DNA of 64,000 nucleotides from Typha latifolia (lineage: Eukaryota > Streptophyta > Magnoliopsida > Poales > Typhaceae), in contig CM034100.1 in NCBI GenBank assembly GCA_019914945.1, positions 15,635,096 through 15,699,095 of the forward strand, read 5' to 3'. The notes beneath the pieces were generated by a model that saw nothing but the letters and a program-made list of their open reading frames with translations, ran no database searches and was not told where the DNA came from. The position numbers were made by a program, and so were the translations under genes. This document shows, in pieces, positions 23,923 to 37,054 of the stretch. Position 1 is the first letter of the stretch, and each line of letters starts with the position of its first letter.

Positions 23923-26900
23923 TGCATATGGATGTGGGTGATTTCTGAGATTTCATCCCCTGCAGATATTTATCTTTGCTGTGGAAGTGAATTTGTTTTT
24001 GTTTTTGTTTTCAGATTTAGCCTAATTTATGGCCGTTGAATGACAATCTCTGTCGCAGCTGTTGGTTGTTCTTTAATTATATTTTACCATATCTTTATAG
24101 ATCTGGTGCCTATCATATAGCTCAGCTCCTTATGGAAAGTGATCAGTTGTTCCCCCAATTTTTACTCAAAAGTATGTACACCTGATCAGCTACGATGATC
24201 TAGAGGCTTTTGCTTTCTTGATTGCGTTGCTGCTAAATAAACCTACTGATTAGTGTTTCCTCTGTCTGTACATCCTCTACGAAATCCTTGGTTGCCGAGT
24301 AATGACATTTGAGCTTGTGGCTGCAAGGGTGAAAACGAATTGCTTACATCAATCAGGTAAGTTGGTGGCTAAATCATTTCCTGATTCACGTTTCTTTAGC
24401 CAATATGCATTTGACATTGGATACTAACTTTGGTGGTTTTATCTATATTTGATATATTAATTTCTTACACACTGGTTGCAAGGAATCAAACACAGGGCAG
24501 TCTTCGTAGCACTCATACTTTACCTTGGCAGTGATAAAACTTTGGTTTGACCTCACAATGTGTGGGTTCTAATGTCGCACATCCGCTTTTAGAAAGCATT
24601 AAAGTGATGAACATTTTGATGACATCTGAGCGTACGGAGTGTTATGTTTGCTCTTAGAAATTCTCATCATGAAGATATGTCTTAATCGCCGTGCCCCGAG
24701 GCAATTGCAATTACTCCACTTGTCACGCCTGCTTGCCTCTTATTATCCTCGGTGTTGTATGTCAATGTAAGCAACTTTATTCACTGGAAAAAGAGCAACT
24801 TGAATTGTTGAACCCTTGTGTCTTTCTGCTCTAAAAGCTATTGCTTAAACATGCTACAGTAGATCATATACTTATTTATGGTTCTTCCATTGTGATTTCT
24901 TTTCTTTTCTCTCATAGATTCTTCTAAAGTTTTTTTCTTTTCCTTTTTTTTTATATAAAAAAAAAAAACTTAGGGCACTTGTAGCTGCAGAGGTATTGTC
25001 ATGTCAAATGAAACATGTGCAGTTCTAACCTATGTTTCAGAAAGTTTGTGGCCATACTTGGACTATGAAAGTGGGTGGAAGTGTGAACGAGAGACATCCT
25101 GGTACTGAGCATTGGTGGAACTGGTGGAGTTTGATATGGATGATTTGAAGCAATAAAATGCATGAGATAGAAGGATTCAGACCTGCAAGAGAAAAGCTGG
25201 TAGGAAAAACTTGGTGAAAACTGAATAAGTGATGATGATAGGGTGGGGTTGAGAGGCGCATCATCAATGATGGTGCACCAGAAGACAATGTGAAGGAACT
25301 GACCTGCTGCTATGTTCCCTTTTATGGGTTTATCTCTTTCCTCTTTCTTATTTCTCATTAAGGCCACAAAGGAATTTAAAGAGAGTCCTATTTGAACATC
25401 AAATTGAAAAAGTGAAGTATAGCGAATGGGCTACTTTGTTGCTGTGGTATTCAATCGATGCATTTAAGAACTTATAAGATTATTTACTACCTGCCTTTGT
25501 CATCATATTGCATCTTTTCAAATTAAATGACAAAGATTTGCAGAATGGGCAGAAGTAATGAGTGCATAGTACTGTTTGCTTCAGTCTCCAAGGTAGCACT
25601 CTACTTTGTTATTTTGTTGTGCATATGTAAGGGAAATATGTTGTATATGTATTTATTAAGTAGCATATATACTTAGACTACTAATGCAAAGGAACAGAAA
25701 GACTGATAATTAGCATTCCTAGTTACAGACTATAGAGCTGTAGCTAAAAAAGAGTTGGAAAGTGGAGCCTCTTTCTTGATAAGTTCTTAAGATTAATAGT
25801 GTTTATTATGGTTAAAGATATTTTATCAATTTATACTTATGTCTAAAATTATTTTTTCTCCGTGTACGCCTACTAACAACAGTTATTTTTATCAAACTTA
25901 ATTGAGCGCATTCAAATATTGTCCAAAACCTACCAGAGAGAGTTTTTTACCTTTTTTTTTTGGGTCAAAAATGTTCTATTCCTAAGTTATTTTCTCTTAA
26001 AAGAATAAGAGACATTCTCTTTTTTTTTTTTTTTTAGAGATACCTCTAACTTTCTCATTTATATGGTCTTTTTTCAAACATCTTTTTTTATTGCTATGGG
26101 TAGTTCTTCTAAGGTCATTACTATTGTGAACAAAGAGCTTCAGCTGAAGACAGCTTAGACATATGATAACATGAAGAAAAAGTTTATAAGTTGCGGCAAC
26201 TATACCAGACGTATAATTAAACCCAAATTTTTATAAAGTTAGTAGTTATATCACATATAATAGTGCAATTTATAGGACAATAATATAAATTATGCCTATT
26301 TTAGTCATTTAGCATCATGATCTCAAAAGCCTAACAAATACGAACAATATTTTGGTCATTTGGTGACGCTCAGTTAATTTTCATAGAAAAACTAATGATA
26401 ACATTTTAGTTATATATGTTGATTAGTTTGAGATTTTTTAAAGTACAGATAAGTAAAATGATTTTGAGCCGCATAAATATAGAAAGATAAAATATATTTA
26501 CTTATTCTTTATTAAAATGCCACAACTGTATTAAAAGTGGATCGTGATGAAAAGGTTCCAGTAGTTCATTATTTTCTTTATAACCAATTATTCTTTTAAA
26601 TAGTTCTCCTTTTCAGTCAATGCTGCTGGACTATGAAGACCAAAATTCTATAATCAAACATTCTAATAAGCTGAAGACATGGAGTTAGAATAAAGTGGAT
26701 GAAAGTTCTAAAAGCTTGCTTTAATGAAAAAATAAAGAAAACATGGAATAGTCTTCTCTTGTCAAGCAAATACTTTTGTTTTTTGGGTGCATGGCAAGTC
26801 CAATCTGTTCTACTGGCTACGAATTAGCAGGTAGAGTTGGGTTAAGAGTTGAATAGGTTATAACTTCCATCAAACACAGAATATATAACAGCACCTACTC

Positions 26901-27218
26901 CTTTTTGTCACTCAGAGTGCCTCACCCAATCCAATGACTACTCTGCAGACACTAGTATGACTTGTGAGGTTGTGCCGGCCCACAGAAATTAATGAAGAAA
27001 CAACATGGATTTTTTTGTTCCCTTTCCTGTTATTTGCTTCTCTGAAGATATTGGATTTATAGGCAAGAAAACTCTATCTCTCTCTTCAATGCCCTATGCA
27101 ATCCTAACTCCCACCATATTACACACAATACAAGAAGAAACAATCCCTTCTCCACCCCCACCATTCATTACTACTCCTCTCCTTTCTGCCTTGCTTTTTA
27201 AATACCCATGCAACATCA

Positions 27219-27270
<52 letters not shown>

Positions 27271-27280
27271 CTTCCTCCTT
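23923..27280. other. F-box/LRR 3' flank, long intergenic stretch
   Basis: The 3' UTR probably extends beyond 24000. No protein gene is supported. A minus frame at 24999-25367 has no recognisable domain. Poly(T) tracts lie near 25950 and 26020. A (CT)n tract of about 22 units at 27223-27267 sits just before the MIR394 TATA box. Confidence 0.5.
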
Positions 27281-27284
27281 TCTC

Positions 27285-27292
27285 TATAAATA
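27285..27292 (+). promoter_or_regulatory. TATA box of MIR394
   Basis: TATAAATA lies 106 bp before the mature miR394 start and directly after the CT-rich tract. Transcription would be expected to begin about 30 bp downstream, near 27318, which places the whole hairpin in the transcript. Confidence 0.75.
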
Positions 27293-27354
27293 CCATTTGC
27301 CTCTTGTTCATCTACTCAGGAGTCAAGTAGGAGACAAAGTGTGAGCTTATGTGT

Positions 27355-27515
27355 CATCTGGGTTTACCAAAGAGTCTCTCACAGAGGTTTTTGGCATTCT
27401 GTCCACCTCCAATCAACTCTCTCACCCATCTCATCTCAGCCAAGGTTGAGTGCATGCAAAATGGAGGTGGGCATCCTGCCAACAGAGCTCTGTTGGCTTC
27501 TCTTTGTAAAACCCT
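27355..27515 (+). ncRNA. MIR394: MIR394 precursor hairpin
   Basis: The 20-nt segment 27391-27410 begins TTGGCATTCTG and ends CCACCTCC, the conserved miR394, which represses the F-box gene LCR to control leaf shape and shoot stem cells. The other arm, 27463-27482, begins GGAGGTGGGCATCC and ends TGCCAA; it matches the known star strand type and pairs with the miRNA over its length. The lower stem continues (ttaccaaagag upstream with ctctttgtaa downstream, 27363-27505), and the loop is about 50 nt. A 67-codon open frame over this locus is a by-product of the hairpin, not a protein gene. Confidence 0.95.
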
Positions 27516-30500
27516 CATGACAAATCTATTCTCTCCAAGGAAGAAAAAATGAAAGAAAAGGAACAAGAAATGCAAACAACAACCAACATGAATGGCACCT
27601 TCAAGGTGAGATTCAAGGCTATCAATATGTTATGATTCAGCTTACTCTATCTCTAGCTGTTACAACTTTATGCATGGTTTGACATTGTCGCACAAGAACA
27701 AGCTTTCTTTTCAAAAAAAGAAAAAAGAAAAGAAAAGAAAAAGGAGTATGCTGCTTCCTTGTCTATCATCATGATGCATTGGAATTTTGCCTTTACATCA
27801 TACATCAAGTTTTTTTGAATTGGGTTTTGAGTCTTCTTTGCTTTCCTTCCTTAATGATGTGACAGTGAGAAAAGTATGGAATTTTTAGTTACTTTCTACA
27901 TGCACATCAAGTGCTAGATGAGAGGGGGAAGTCAATGAAATGCTTTTTCTGTTTATCTTTTACTATTCCTTTTGAGGAAAGAATTGCTTGTCCTGCTACC
28001 AAGGGTGGACTATCTGCCATGCCTCCTTTCAAACCCTGGCTTTCCTTTCTCATTTTATTCTACTTTCCATTTTTCTCTTAGTTCTATCTTCCTATGGACT
28101 AGTTGGATCTCCTCTATTCTTTTTTTTATTAATCATAAACTATAGGTTAATATATATTTTGAACGACTGTGTTAATATTGACAGAAAACAAATCACAAGC
28201 TCAGATGATCATATGTATATAAAAGTCCGATAAAAAAGTTCATCAAATATCAAATCGTTATATATCTCTAGTGTAAAACGAATTCATAATCTCAGTCATG
28301 ATTAATATCTTCTCTTGTCATTGTCATCCTATCATTCCTTCTGGTTTAAAATCTTAAACTTTTTTTCTTTGTTGGATAAAAAAAAAAAATATATATATAT
28401 ATATATTTCTTAAACCTATTGACCCAACTCGAGTAAATATGCCCCAGTGGTGTCTTTTCTAAAGCTAGGGTTTCCCATGCCCTCTGAACAGTGAGCCTGA
28501 CAGGAACACTGGCAGTGATGGGATTTCCTTAATTTTCGTTCTTTAGCTTCCTTGTTCGAATGAAAACATTAATAAATGCATGAATCCACCTCCACATTAA
28601 CGCCACGAATCTCATGATTTGGGTCATGACTCGCCTGCGTTAGCACAGCTATATGTTTGTACGTGTGCATGTCAATTTGTTTGTTATTCTATGAAGAGGA
28701 AATAAGCCTACTTATATTTCTTATTATGTGATTATAGTTACCAAACTTTGATGGTTTGAGAAAATAGTTGTGATAGCATATCTTATCTTATATAGGGTGT
28801 GTTTTATTTTTATTTTTTGCATTTTTTTTTTCCATTCCCACACACTACATTATAGAGAAGATACAATACAATAATGCCTTTGAATTATCTTTAGATTTAT
28901 AAGGTGTTTCTCTTGTTTAATAAAAAGTGTTTTTATATAATTGCTGCCGAAAGCTTTCATGATATTATAATTGTCACTAAATCTTTTTCAAAATTTTAAA
29001 GTGTAAACAATTTACTAACCATTTTTATCTTAGATTAAATAAGATATATTTCATTATACTACATATAATATTAGTAACTTTTAACTATTATTAATGATTT
29101 ATTAAGATAAAATATATTTTTATCTAAGTTATGTTTTAATTATAATTAAAACATATTTTTTGAACTAAGATATTTTGAAAAACTTTAATAGTAATTTTGT
29201 AAAAATTCCTCAATAAACACAAGTAGGGTACGAAATGAAGGAAGAAAAAAAAAATTTGCCACAGAAAGAGAGAGAAGGTGATATCATTATTGTCTCAGTA
29301 AAGAGTTGCTTCTCTTGGCATTTGTACCTAATGATGAAAGGTTGAAATATATATATATATATGAGAGAGAGTCAAACCCAATGTTGCTTGCTATGTTCAG
29401 AGATTGTCTCTGAACTTTCATTCCTTTTCTTTTCAAAAAAAGAGAGAAAAAAAATCTGCAGTTTGTTGGTTTCCTTTCTGCCTCTTATTTGTTTGTTGTG
29501 AAATAGTTCAGGTTATTTTAAATGCTTTTCTAGCATTTTGCTCATATCACAGAACGAGCCACTGGAAGTGTTTTAATTGTTTACTTTTCCAACGTTTTCT
29601 GGCGTTGAATCAATCCAAAATGTCATGAGTATTTATGTACAAGAGGGTGGAGATTCAATGGTTCCAAAATATCATCATTATTTGACCAGCTAGCTATGAT
29701 CGTATATTCTAACATTTATTACATATTATATGACTCCTTTACTACATTATTATATGATGGTATTCTAATTCTTTCCTAACACGTTATGATTCTTCTATAC
29801 TGCAACATTACACTAATTACATGCTTGCACTAACTGTTTCATATCTTATGTTTGGATTTAATTATAGGGATGGTGGAAGGAAAAAGGATAAAAAGAAAAA
29901 ATATATATATATATTTTTTAACCTATTGTGATTATGTCTAAATTCACTTTATCTCCAATAATTTTGTCTGTCTGTCTCACTTTACTCATTTATAGCTATA
30001 TCTAAATTAAAATCATTATTTATATTTGACCTGAATTTGAATATCTTTGTTAGAGACAAAATAACTTTTCAATGCATCTAAATTAATAGTAACTATATTT
30101 CATATGACAAAGATATGATATAAATAAATATATATATTTGTTATATTTGTTATATTCTTGTTATCTAAAATTTAATTCGTTTTATTTAATTTCCTTCTCT
30201 TTTTTTCTCCCCTGCTTACGGGCCGGGCTGCCTCTTCGGTCAATCCAAGTTCCTGAAACATTTCTTCCACACTTGGTTGGAAATCTAAACAATATGAGAA
30301 GATGGAGGTTAACTTGGAAACCCTAGAAAAAAAAAATTTATTCTAAGTTACCTGCATACAGAATCATTCACGTCACTGGATTATTGCTTGCAAGATTGAT
30401 CATCATATTCTACTATTCATTACGAGATACGAAATAACTATTTATACATCATCATAGCATCTCCCACCAACAATTCTCCACACTTCATTTGATGTAGCCA

Positions 30501-31677
30501 CAGGAAGTTGGACTTTTGATTTCCTAAGTTATTCTTGAACAGAATAAACCTATCTAAAAGGTTGCATTTTTCTAAATTAACTTGATATATCTCTGCTTGG
30601 AGATATCAAAGTAGTAGCTGAAGTGTTTAATAACATTCCAGATTAAATGTCCTTTTTTCTTTTGTATTCTCCTCTCATGGGGACCATTGGTCTATTTTGA
30701 CAACTAGAGAAACAAAAACATCAAAATATGGGTGATAATTGACCGATAACTAAGATAAGTAAGATCATAACATTATAAAGATTAAAGAAGAAGAAGAAGA
30801 AGAAGAAGAAGAAGAAGAAGAAGAAGAAGAAGAAGAACGAAGTGGATGTTTTTATACTACTTTTTGCTATTTAAGAAATGTCTATTTGGTATATAGTCAC
30901 GAGCTACAGTTCTATAGATACAATCCTTTATCCATTCATGTGAGAGTAGGGCCAGTGGAGTATGCAATTCTCTTTTTCTTTCTTTCTTTCTTTTTTTTAA
31001 TAGCAAGTTAGTGTCGTGACAAATAAGCACCATCTTTCTTGATGGCTCCTTCTCATATTATTCCTTGGCCATAAACTCTATGAGCTATCTCCCTTCACCA
31101 AATTCTCTCTGTCCCAATGGCATTCTAACCATGATCCTAAGCTTTGCCTTTTTCCCAAGAAAGAGACATGACGAGAGAGAAATGCCCTTTCCTTTTCAGC
31201 CATTAAAAGATTAAACCATTAAAGAATTAAAAACCACTATATTTTGTCTTCTTTCTTATGATACTGTGAGCCATGCTCAGATCGATAATAGGGCTAGACA
31301 AAAGGAGCATACTGAGTTGGATCTGTTGCAATGCAACAGGAGAAATTGAAGAAGAAATCTTTTGTTTTTTTTTTCTTCTTTAGAAAGAGAGAGAGAGTGG
31401 GAACTCATGAGGATATTATTCAAGAGATGAGAAGAAACAGATATTGATATACATGATCAGGCAATGGAATTTTTTTTTCTTCCAAAAGTTTGATGTCTAT
31501 ATCAGTCGTGCTACCAATCGGAAAAAAAAAACCCAGGTGGCATTATAACTGATTCACGTACGTACAAGTACAAGTGCATATCTTTTGCTTAATTAATTTT
31601 ACTCCTGATCAGCAGTACAAAGTGCAACTTCTCAATTTAAGAAGGAAAAAGAAAGTAGTGAAGCAGTAGCTAGCTAG
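27516..31677. other. AT-rich intergenic region
   Basis: No supported gene was found on either strand. It holds short TA and poly(T/A) runs (for example 28380-28406) and an AAG microsatellite at about 30785-30836. Open frames here are short and carry no recognisable domain. Confidence 0.55.
30785..30836. repeat. (AAG)n microsatellite
   Basis: About 17 AAG units are uninterrupted in AT-rich intergenic sequence. Confidence 0.95.
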
Positions 31678-32034
31678 CTAGATGTTGTTGTTGTTGTTGT
31701 TGTTGTTGTTGCATCTCTTGGGCCTGCGAAGCATGGCCATGAGATCCTCCATGAGAGCAGCATCGCATGGCAGCATGATAGGACCATCACCTGCAACCCC
31801 GAACTCCTCCTCGGACATCTTGAGCAGCTCCCTCAAGAGGCTGCTGTTCAGATAAGCTATCGGTATCGCGAACCGCCGACCGTCTCTCGTGTACGCCGCA
31901 AAGTGGCCCTTCGGGGAAGCCGGCGGCGCCAACTGTTGCTGCTGCTTCCTTCTTCTTCCTCCTCCTCCTCCTCGTCCTCCTGATGCCTTCTCGAGCAGTC
32001 TCCTTGGGTTGATGAACATGGCCTTCTTGTGCAT
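31678..32034 (-). CDS. SAUR (small auxin-up RNA) protein
   Basis: A single exon encodes 118 aa from the ATG at 32034; a longer reading from a TTG at 32043 is not used. The protein starts MHKKAMFINPRRLLEKAS, has a Gly/Arg and Gln-rich linker, then the SAUR core: KGHFAAYTRDGRRFAIPIAY, LNSSLLRELLKMSEEEFG, and GPIMLPCDAALMEDLMAML. Family members promote cell expansion by inhibiting PP2C-D phosphatases that restrain the plasma-membrane proton pump. Lack of introns and small size are typical. The last residues are nine Asn and one Ile, encoded by a GTT/AAC microsatellite that has been drawn into the coding end. A TATTTATA on the minus strand at 32121-32128 is a possible TATA box. Confidence 0.9.
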   Translation of the reverse strand: MHKKAMFINPRRLLEKASGGRGGGGGRRRKQQQQLAPPASPKGHFAAYTRDGRRFAIPIAYLNSSLLRELLKMSEEEFGVAGDGPIMLPCDAALMEDLMAMLRRPKRCNNNNNNNNNI

Positions 32035-32043
32035 CGACTGCAA

Positions 32044-32895
32044 GAATTAATTAAATAATTATTTAATTAGAGAGAAGGATCAGTAGGAGAGAGTGCGTGT
32101 TTCTTTTCTGGAGAGTGGCAAGGTATAAATAGATGAGGGGAGGGGAGAAGTGATGTATTGTGATTGTGTTAGAGCAAAGAAATAGCTAAGAGAGTAGTGA
32201 GGTTAATTAATTAGAGCATTTATTAATAAATTGGTTGGTTGCCACTTGCTCATTTATCTTATCCTGGCTTGTTTTTTTTTTCTTTTGTTCGGATTCTTCG
32301 TACTCATCTCCGTTATCCGAGTCCAAATGAACAAAACATATTTCCTTGAACAACTTGGCTGAAATAAATTTCCTTTATATATTCACTTAGAGAGCACTAC
32401 ATATGCTTGATTTGGATCCGATGCAGCATTAATTCTATTTACACTCTCTCAAATACCCCATATACTATTGAAAGAGCTTCGATACCAAAATCAAAACGTG
32501 GGTTAGTCTATCTTTTACAGACATGATCTTAAACCCTAATCAAAACGTGGGTTATTGTATCTACTCGTATAGTAAACCCTAATCAAGGAAAGAATGGGGT
32601 GAGACAGGCACGTTACTCTCATGCAGGAGTAGATGGAAGTGAACAAAATTAGTGACAGTGGGTAGGTACAGAAAGCCGTGCGTTTCATACGCAGACAAAG
32701 TGGAGGAGTAACTTTAGAACAAAGAACAGGTGGTTGCAGATCTCATTTATGGAGTCCAATGGCAAATTGCAAGTACTACTACTACTCCTGGTTCTCGGCA
32801 ACCTGACCATCTTTCTCAAAGATTTCCAGCAGCTCATGTGCTTCTTCTACTCTCCACTCATTTCCACATCAATTAAGCTTGTCCCCAGATGCCTC

Positions 32896-32949
<54 letters not shown>

Positions 32950-34725
32950 CCAGTCTCCTCCTTTGGCAAACAAAAATAATCAATTAAGAATTGAAAAAAA
33001 CCCCACCAAATTGATGAGGGTTTAATTGCAGTGCTTTTAATCTGTCATGTATGTGCATCCCGGGAACTTGGTAAATTGTTTTCTTTTAAACAGTCTATCG
33101 GAGGAGTCGGAATATGAGACCAAATCTCTCCGACGAAGCTGAAATAGTAACACTAAAATAACTGTACTTTTACTTGAGGGAATCCAATTAAATTATTTGC
33201 TATGGATTGAATGAGAGGGTCGGCTTGATCCACCGGTGCTCAGACGACGCCCACAACACGACGATTAAATTCCATGACAAGAAGATAGAGGAGGAAGGAA
33301 GTGGAAGACTGGGAATCACGGAGGGAAGATACTTTGACATTGGATTACTGCCTTGATTATTATACCCGCTAAAAAAGATTAATTTTTGTTAACTCATTAA
33401 CTGCTCTAAATACTTAAATCGTTATCTAACGATTAATAATATGTATCATACTTTTAATATATTTTTTTACATTCACGGTCTCTAATACTGCACGTAAATA
33501 AATGATAAGTAATAGAATATACAACACAATATGCGTAATGCTAAGAGTTAGGAAATAAAAGAAGACTATCCATGTTTGAAATTACGAACTTTATTAAAAG
33601 AAAGCTTTGATTTTATAACAGTTTCTACGGTGCCTATAATAATTTTGTTTTACACCTTAATTTTAATGATATAAGTTCACATCTACTACTATTAACGTGC
33701 ACAAATTCATCCTCTGTGCGTATAATTTTTTAATAAAAATAAACTAAATGAGAGTTAGATTAATCATATATAGATAAGTACGAATTGCGGACCACATAGA
33801 TTGGAGTAAAGAATATCAAATATTTACATATCACAGTGTTGTGCCGGGAGATAAGAGAGTCTTAAATCTTAAAATCTAACTCAATCTAAAAACTTAACCT
33901 ATTAAGTGAGAATTAGGAGTTTATATAAATTCTTTTATTTTAATGTGAGCCTAAACTCTTATATATATGGGTGATATTTTATATTAACTGTTCGAACTCA
34001 ACCCAGAGCATTTATCGCACCACACTATGACTCTTCCAAAAGAACTAATGTAAACTACGTTAGAGTAGTATATGATTGCTGAACCATTGGGGCTCTAGTA
34101 ACACTTGTTGAGAGGTTATTAGATATGGGTCCAAAAATCTATATAAACTAGATCACTTTTTTCTCACTTTCTAATACGGGGCTAAACTATTGCATGCGAT
34201 ACGCAACATATTATCGAACCCACCTAGTGAAATTTTACTACTGAAATTATTTTCTCGAACAAAACCATCAACAGCACTATAAATAGTGAAAAAAATAGTA
34301 TGTAATATTATTTTATCGGCGGCTTACCATGCATGCACTGCCAAGTACCCCCGACGCAGTAACTTCCTGCAGCGGCCACGGCAGGGGATCTGCTCCTAGC
34401 TTTGTGTTAGTTTTTACCATTTATTATAGGTGGGGTAGCATTGGGGAAGATATTGTGTCTCAGAATCAGTAGAGGATCTTAATTTGCTCGGAGATTAGCC
34501 AACAAGCACGTGCAAGTGTAAGCTGAGGTCCAAACGGCCCACCTTGCACCCAAGATTTTTCTCCAATGTGTGATTGGATAAACTCATCCTGGCCCACTTT
34601 TTTGGACCATAGAAAATTAAGTATCTACGCTGTCTTGGGCTCATGCTTGAGTTCCTGTAATTAATTAACTCCAAGCCTAAGCCCAAGCCCAATCCGAGCC
34701 CAAGCCCAGCCCAAGCCTATATAAG

Positions 34726-34776
<51 letters not shown>

Positions 34777-36116
34777 ACTTAACATCCCATTTGGCGTGTA
34801 AGAAAACTTAACTTTATACTAGAGCATAATGCTTTATACGAAGATGACATGTTTATTTACCGTTCAATGTGGTAAAAAAATTATCATAGAAAAATATGGA
34901 TAACTTTTAGGCAGGACAGTGACATTGGACTGCTATTCATTCATAAGTAAATGGAGGGATAATTTATAAATAACACTATCTTATGTAAGAATCTTAAGTC
35001 CCTAATACATAATAACAAGCTTTTCAACTTTGCCTAACCTTTGGAAAGAAATAGAGAAATTGACATAATTAGATACTCCTGCTGCACCTGCACTGTGCCT
35101 ATCTTATGATCGATGAACAAATTCTATTAATACGAAGAAAAAAAAAATTCAAATGGAAAAACATATAAAAGTTAGCAAAATCTCTTACGACTGATGAGAG
35201 TGAAAGTTTGAGAATTCCATGTAAAGGTGATAATAACACCACAAGATTCATTGGCAAGAGCAAAAGATCAATAAATCCTTAATAAATCTAGTCAAAAGTT
35301 TAATGCTTTTGATGTCACGAAGCCATGCTTTTCTGATGGCTAACGTAAAATATTTAGTTGGTAGGATTCCTCTCAAAACCTGGAGCATGAAAGAAAGATT
35401 TGAATTTCTAACATATATTATGTATAAAAATGAACACAATCAAATGATTTCAACCTGGCATCAAATCATTGAGCCAGATTTAGGTGTGAAGCTAGATATG
35501 AACCTGACAAGGTTGACACATGCATTTTATTATGATTTCATTGTGGTTACTTATGATATTAAATCCAGCAGCCCTTCCACCTTCTCCCCCCCGCCTCACA
35601 TTTGTCATCTTTTAGTTTCCAATTCCTTCCTCTGCTAAACACCAAAACCTACCCCCCTCTAACCTACCTTATTTATTCTTTACTTATTTCCCCAAGTCTA
35701 CAACAGTGGTATGCAACAGGACCACTTCATTCCTTCTCTTCTCTTCTCTTCTCTTCAATTCACACTGCTTAATGAATCCTCTCACCATAACTGACTGCAT
35801 GACTTTGGTGCAGTTAGGGTTCTTGGCGGTGCAACGAAAGGTGGCCCTGATGTTTAGTCGATAGTCTATGTGCTTTTGAATTATTATGTAAGTAATAAAT
35901 AAGAAAGAGACGGAGAATATGGCATTTGTTTCTCGCCCTATTGTTCTATATTTTTGTAGAGAATTTTGTTAATTTAACAGTACTCTTCATCATTTCTTTG
36001 TTTGATATATTTTGAAAGGGCTAATTTGAATAACAGATGATCAGCCTAGCATAATTTGAACTCCAAACTTTTTAACTCACCAACTATTCTAACAAATTCC
36101 ACTCTAGCAATTGTGA
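32044..36116. other. AT-rich intergenic region
   Basis: No protein gene is supported. TA microsatellites occur at 32899-32948 and 34728-34773. The latter is preceded by degenerate aagccc repeats (34675-34725). Sequence around 33840-34210 looks like a dispersed repeat but shows no clear ends. Confidence 0.5.
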
Positions 36117-36422
36117 TTAGCTATACTGCAATACTTTAATAGCAGAGAATTTGTGAGAGTTTACATAGATATTATAGAAAATGAAGCAATAGGAGGAGCA
36201 TTACAGCCAACCGTCGGATGCAACGTAGCGCGGCTGCACAGAATTCCTGCAACCGATGTTGCAGGCGATTTGGTTGACACTATACCAGCAATATTATACT
36301 GCGAACAGACAGCTTTGAGGAGAGTATGGAAGAGGTCAGATGTAATTCCTCCAGAACTTAAAGATATATTGTATGCGGATAGTTTGGGCAAAGGAATAGT
36401 CCGCTTTGTAAACTTTAGCTGA
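36117..36422 (+). other. Unidentified open frame followed by A17
   Basis: The frame is open from 36117 and has no early ATG; the region from 36148 (after a possible acceptor gcag at 36142-36145) reads EFVRVYIDIIENEAIGGALQ. It continues through VGCNVARLHRIPATDVAG and DVIPPELKDILYADSLGKG to VRFVNFS and a TGA. Composition is protein-like, unlike the surrounding simple sequence. Twenty bases after the stop an A17 run begins (36443-36459). It could be the 3' end of a retroposed copy or the last exon of an unrecognised gene. No family is assigned. Confidence 0.35.
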
Positions 36423-37054
36423 GTTCTCAGCTCTTATTAATCAAAAAAAAAAAAAAAAAGGCCGGCCGTCTCTCTCTCTCTCTCTCTTTTCTCTTTTAGC
36501 CGGCCGGGATTCGCTGCACGCGCGCGTGGCGTAGTAGAAATAGTCGGTGGGATTAATTGCAACCTTTCCTATTTGTAGCTTTCAGCCCCACACTAGTCTA
36601 AAGCCCCTCATGTCTTTCTCAGCTCACCACTTCTATTCTATTCTATTCTATTCTCTTCCTCTTCTTTTTTTTTTTCTTTTTTTTTTTTGTTTCTGTTTGA
36701 CACCTTATATACACACATTTTTCAAAATAATTGTTTTTGACGGAATATTCATTTGGAGAGCAATTTATATAAGGACAGGATTTTTTTTTTCTTCCTTCTT
36801 AATCTAAATGCAATTCTAACTATGATGAAAAGATAATACTGTAATATGAATTAACACATAATATAGGGTGTGAAATGACAAAATCCCTGTTATTATTGTT
36901 ATTATTATTATTAATATAAGAGGACTCAATGTGTGCCAATTGTCTATGGCCCACCACTACCATCCCATTCTCCATCAGCATTCAGCACTACTATATATCA
37001 CTTTGAAATGGATCTCCACATCAACTTTGATCCCTTTTCCCTTGTTAATCCAAC

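Noticed and set aside
24999..25367. 122-codon minus-strand frame
   Set aside because: No recognisable domain, low-complexity His/Ser/Pro composition and no plausible partner exons.
27349..27552. 67-codon frame MCHLGLPKSLSQRF as a protein gene
   Set aside because: It overlies the MIR394 hairpin, whose arms explain the sequence.
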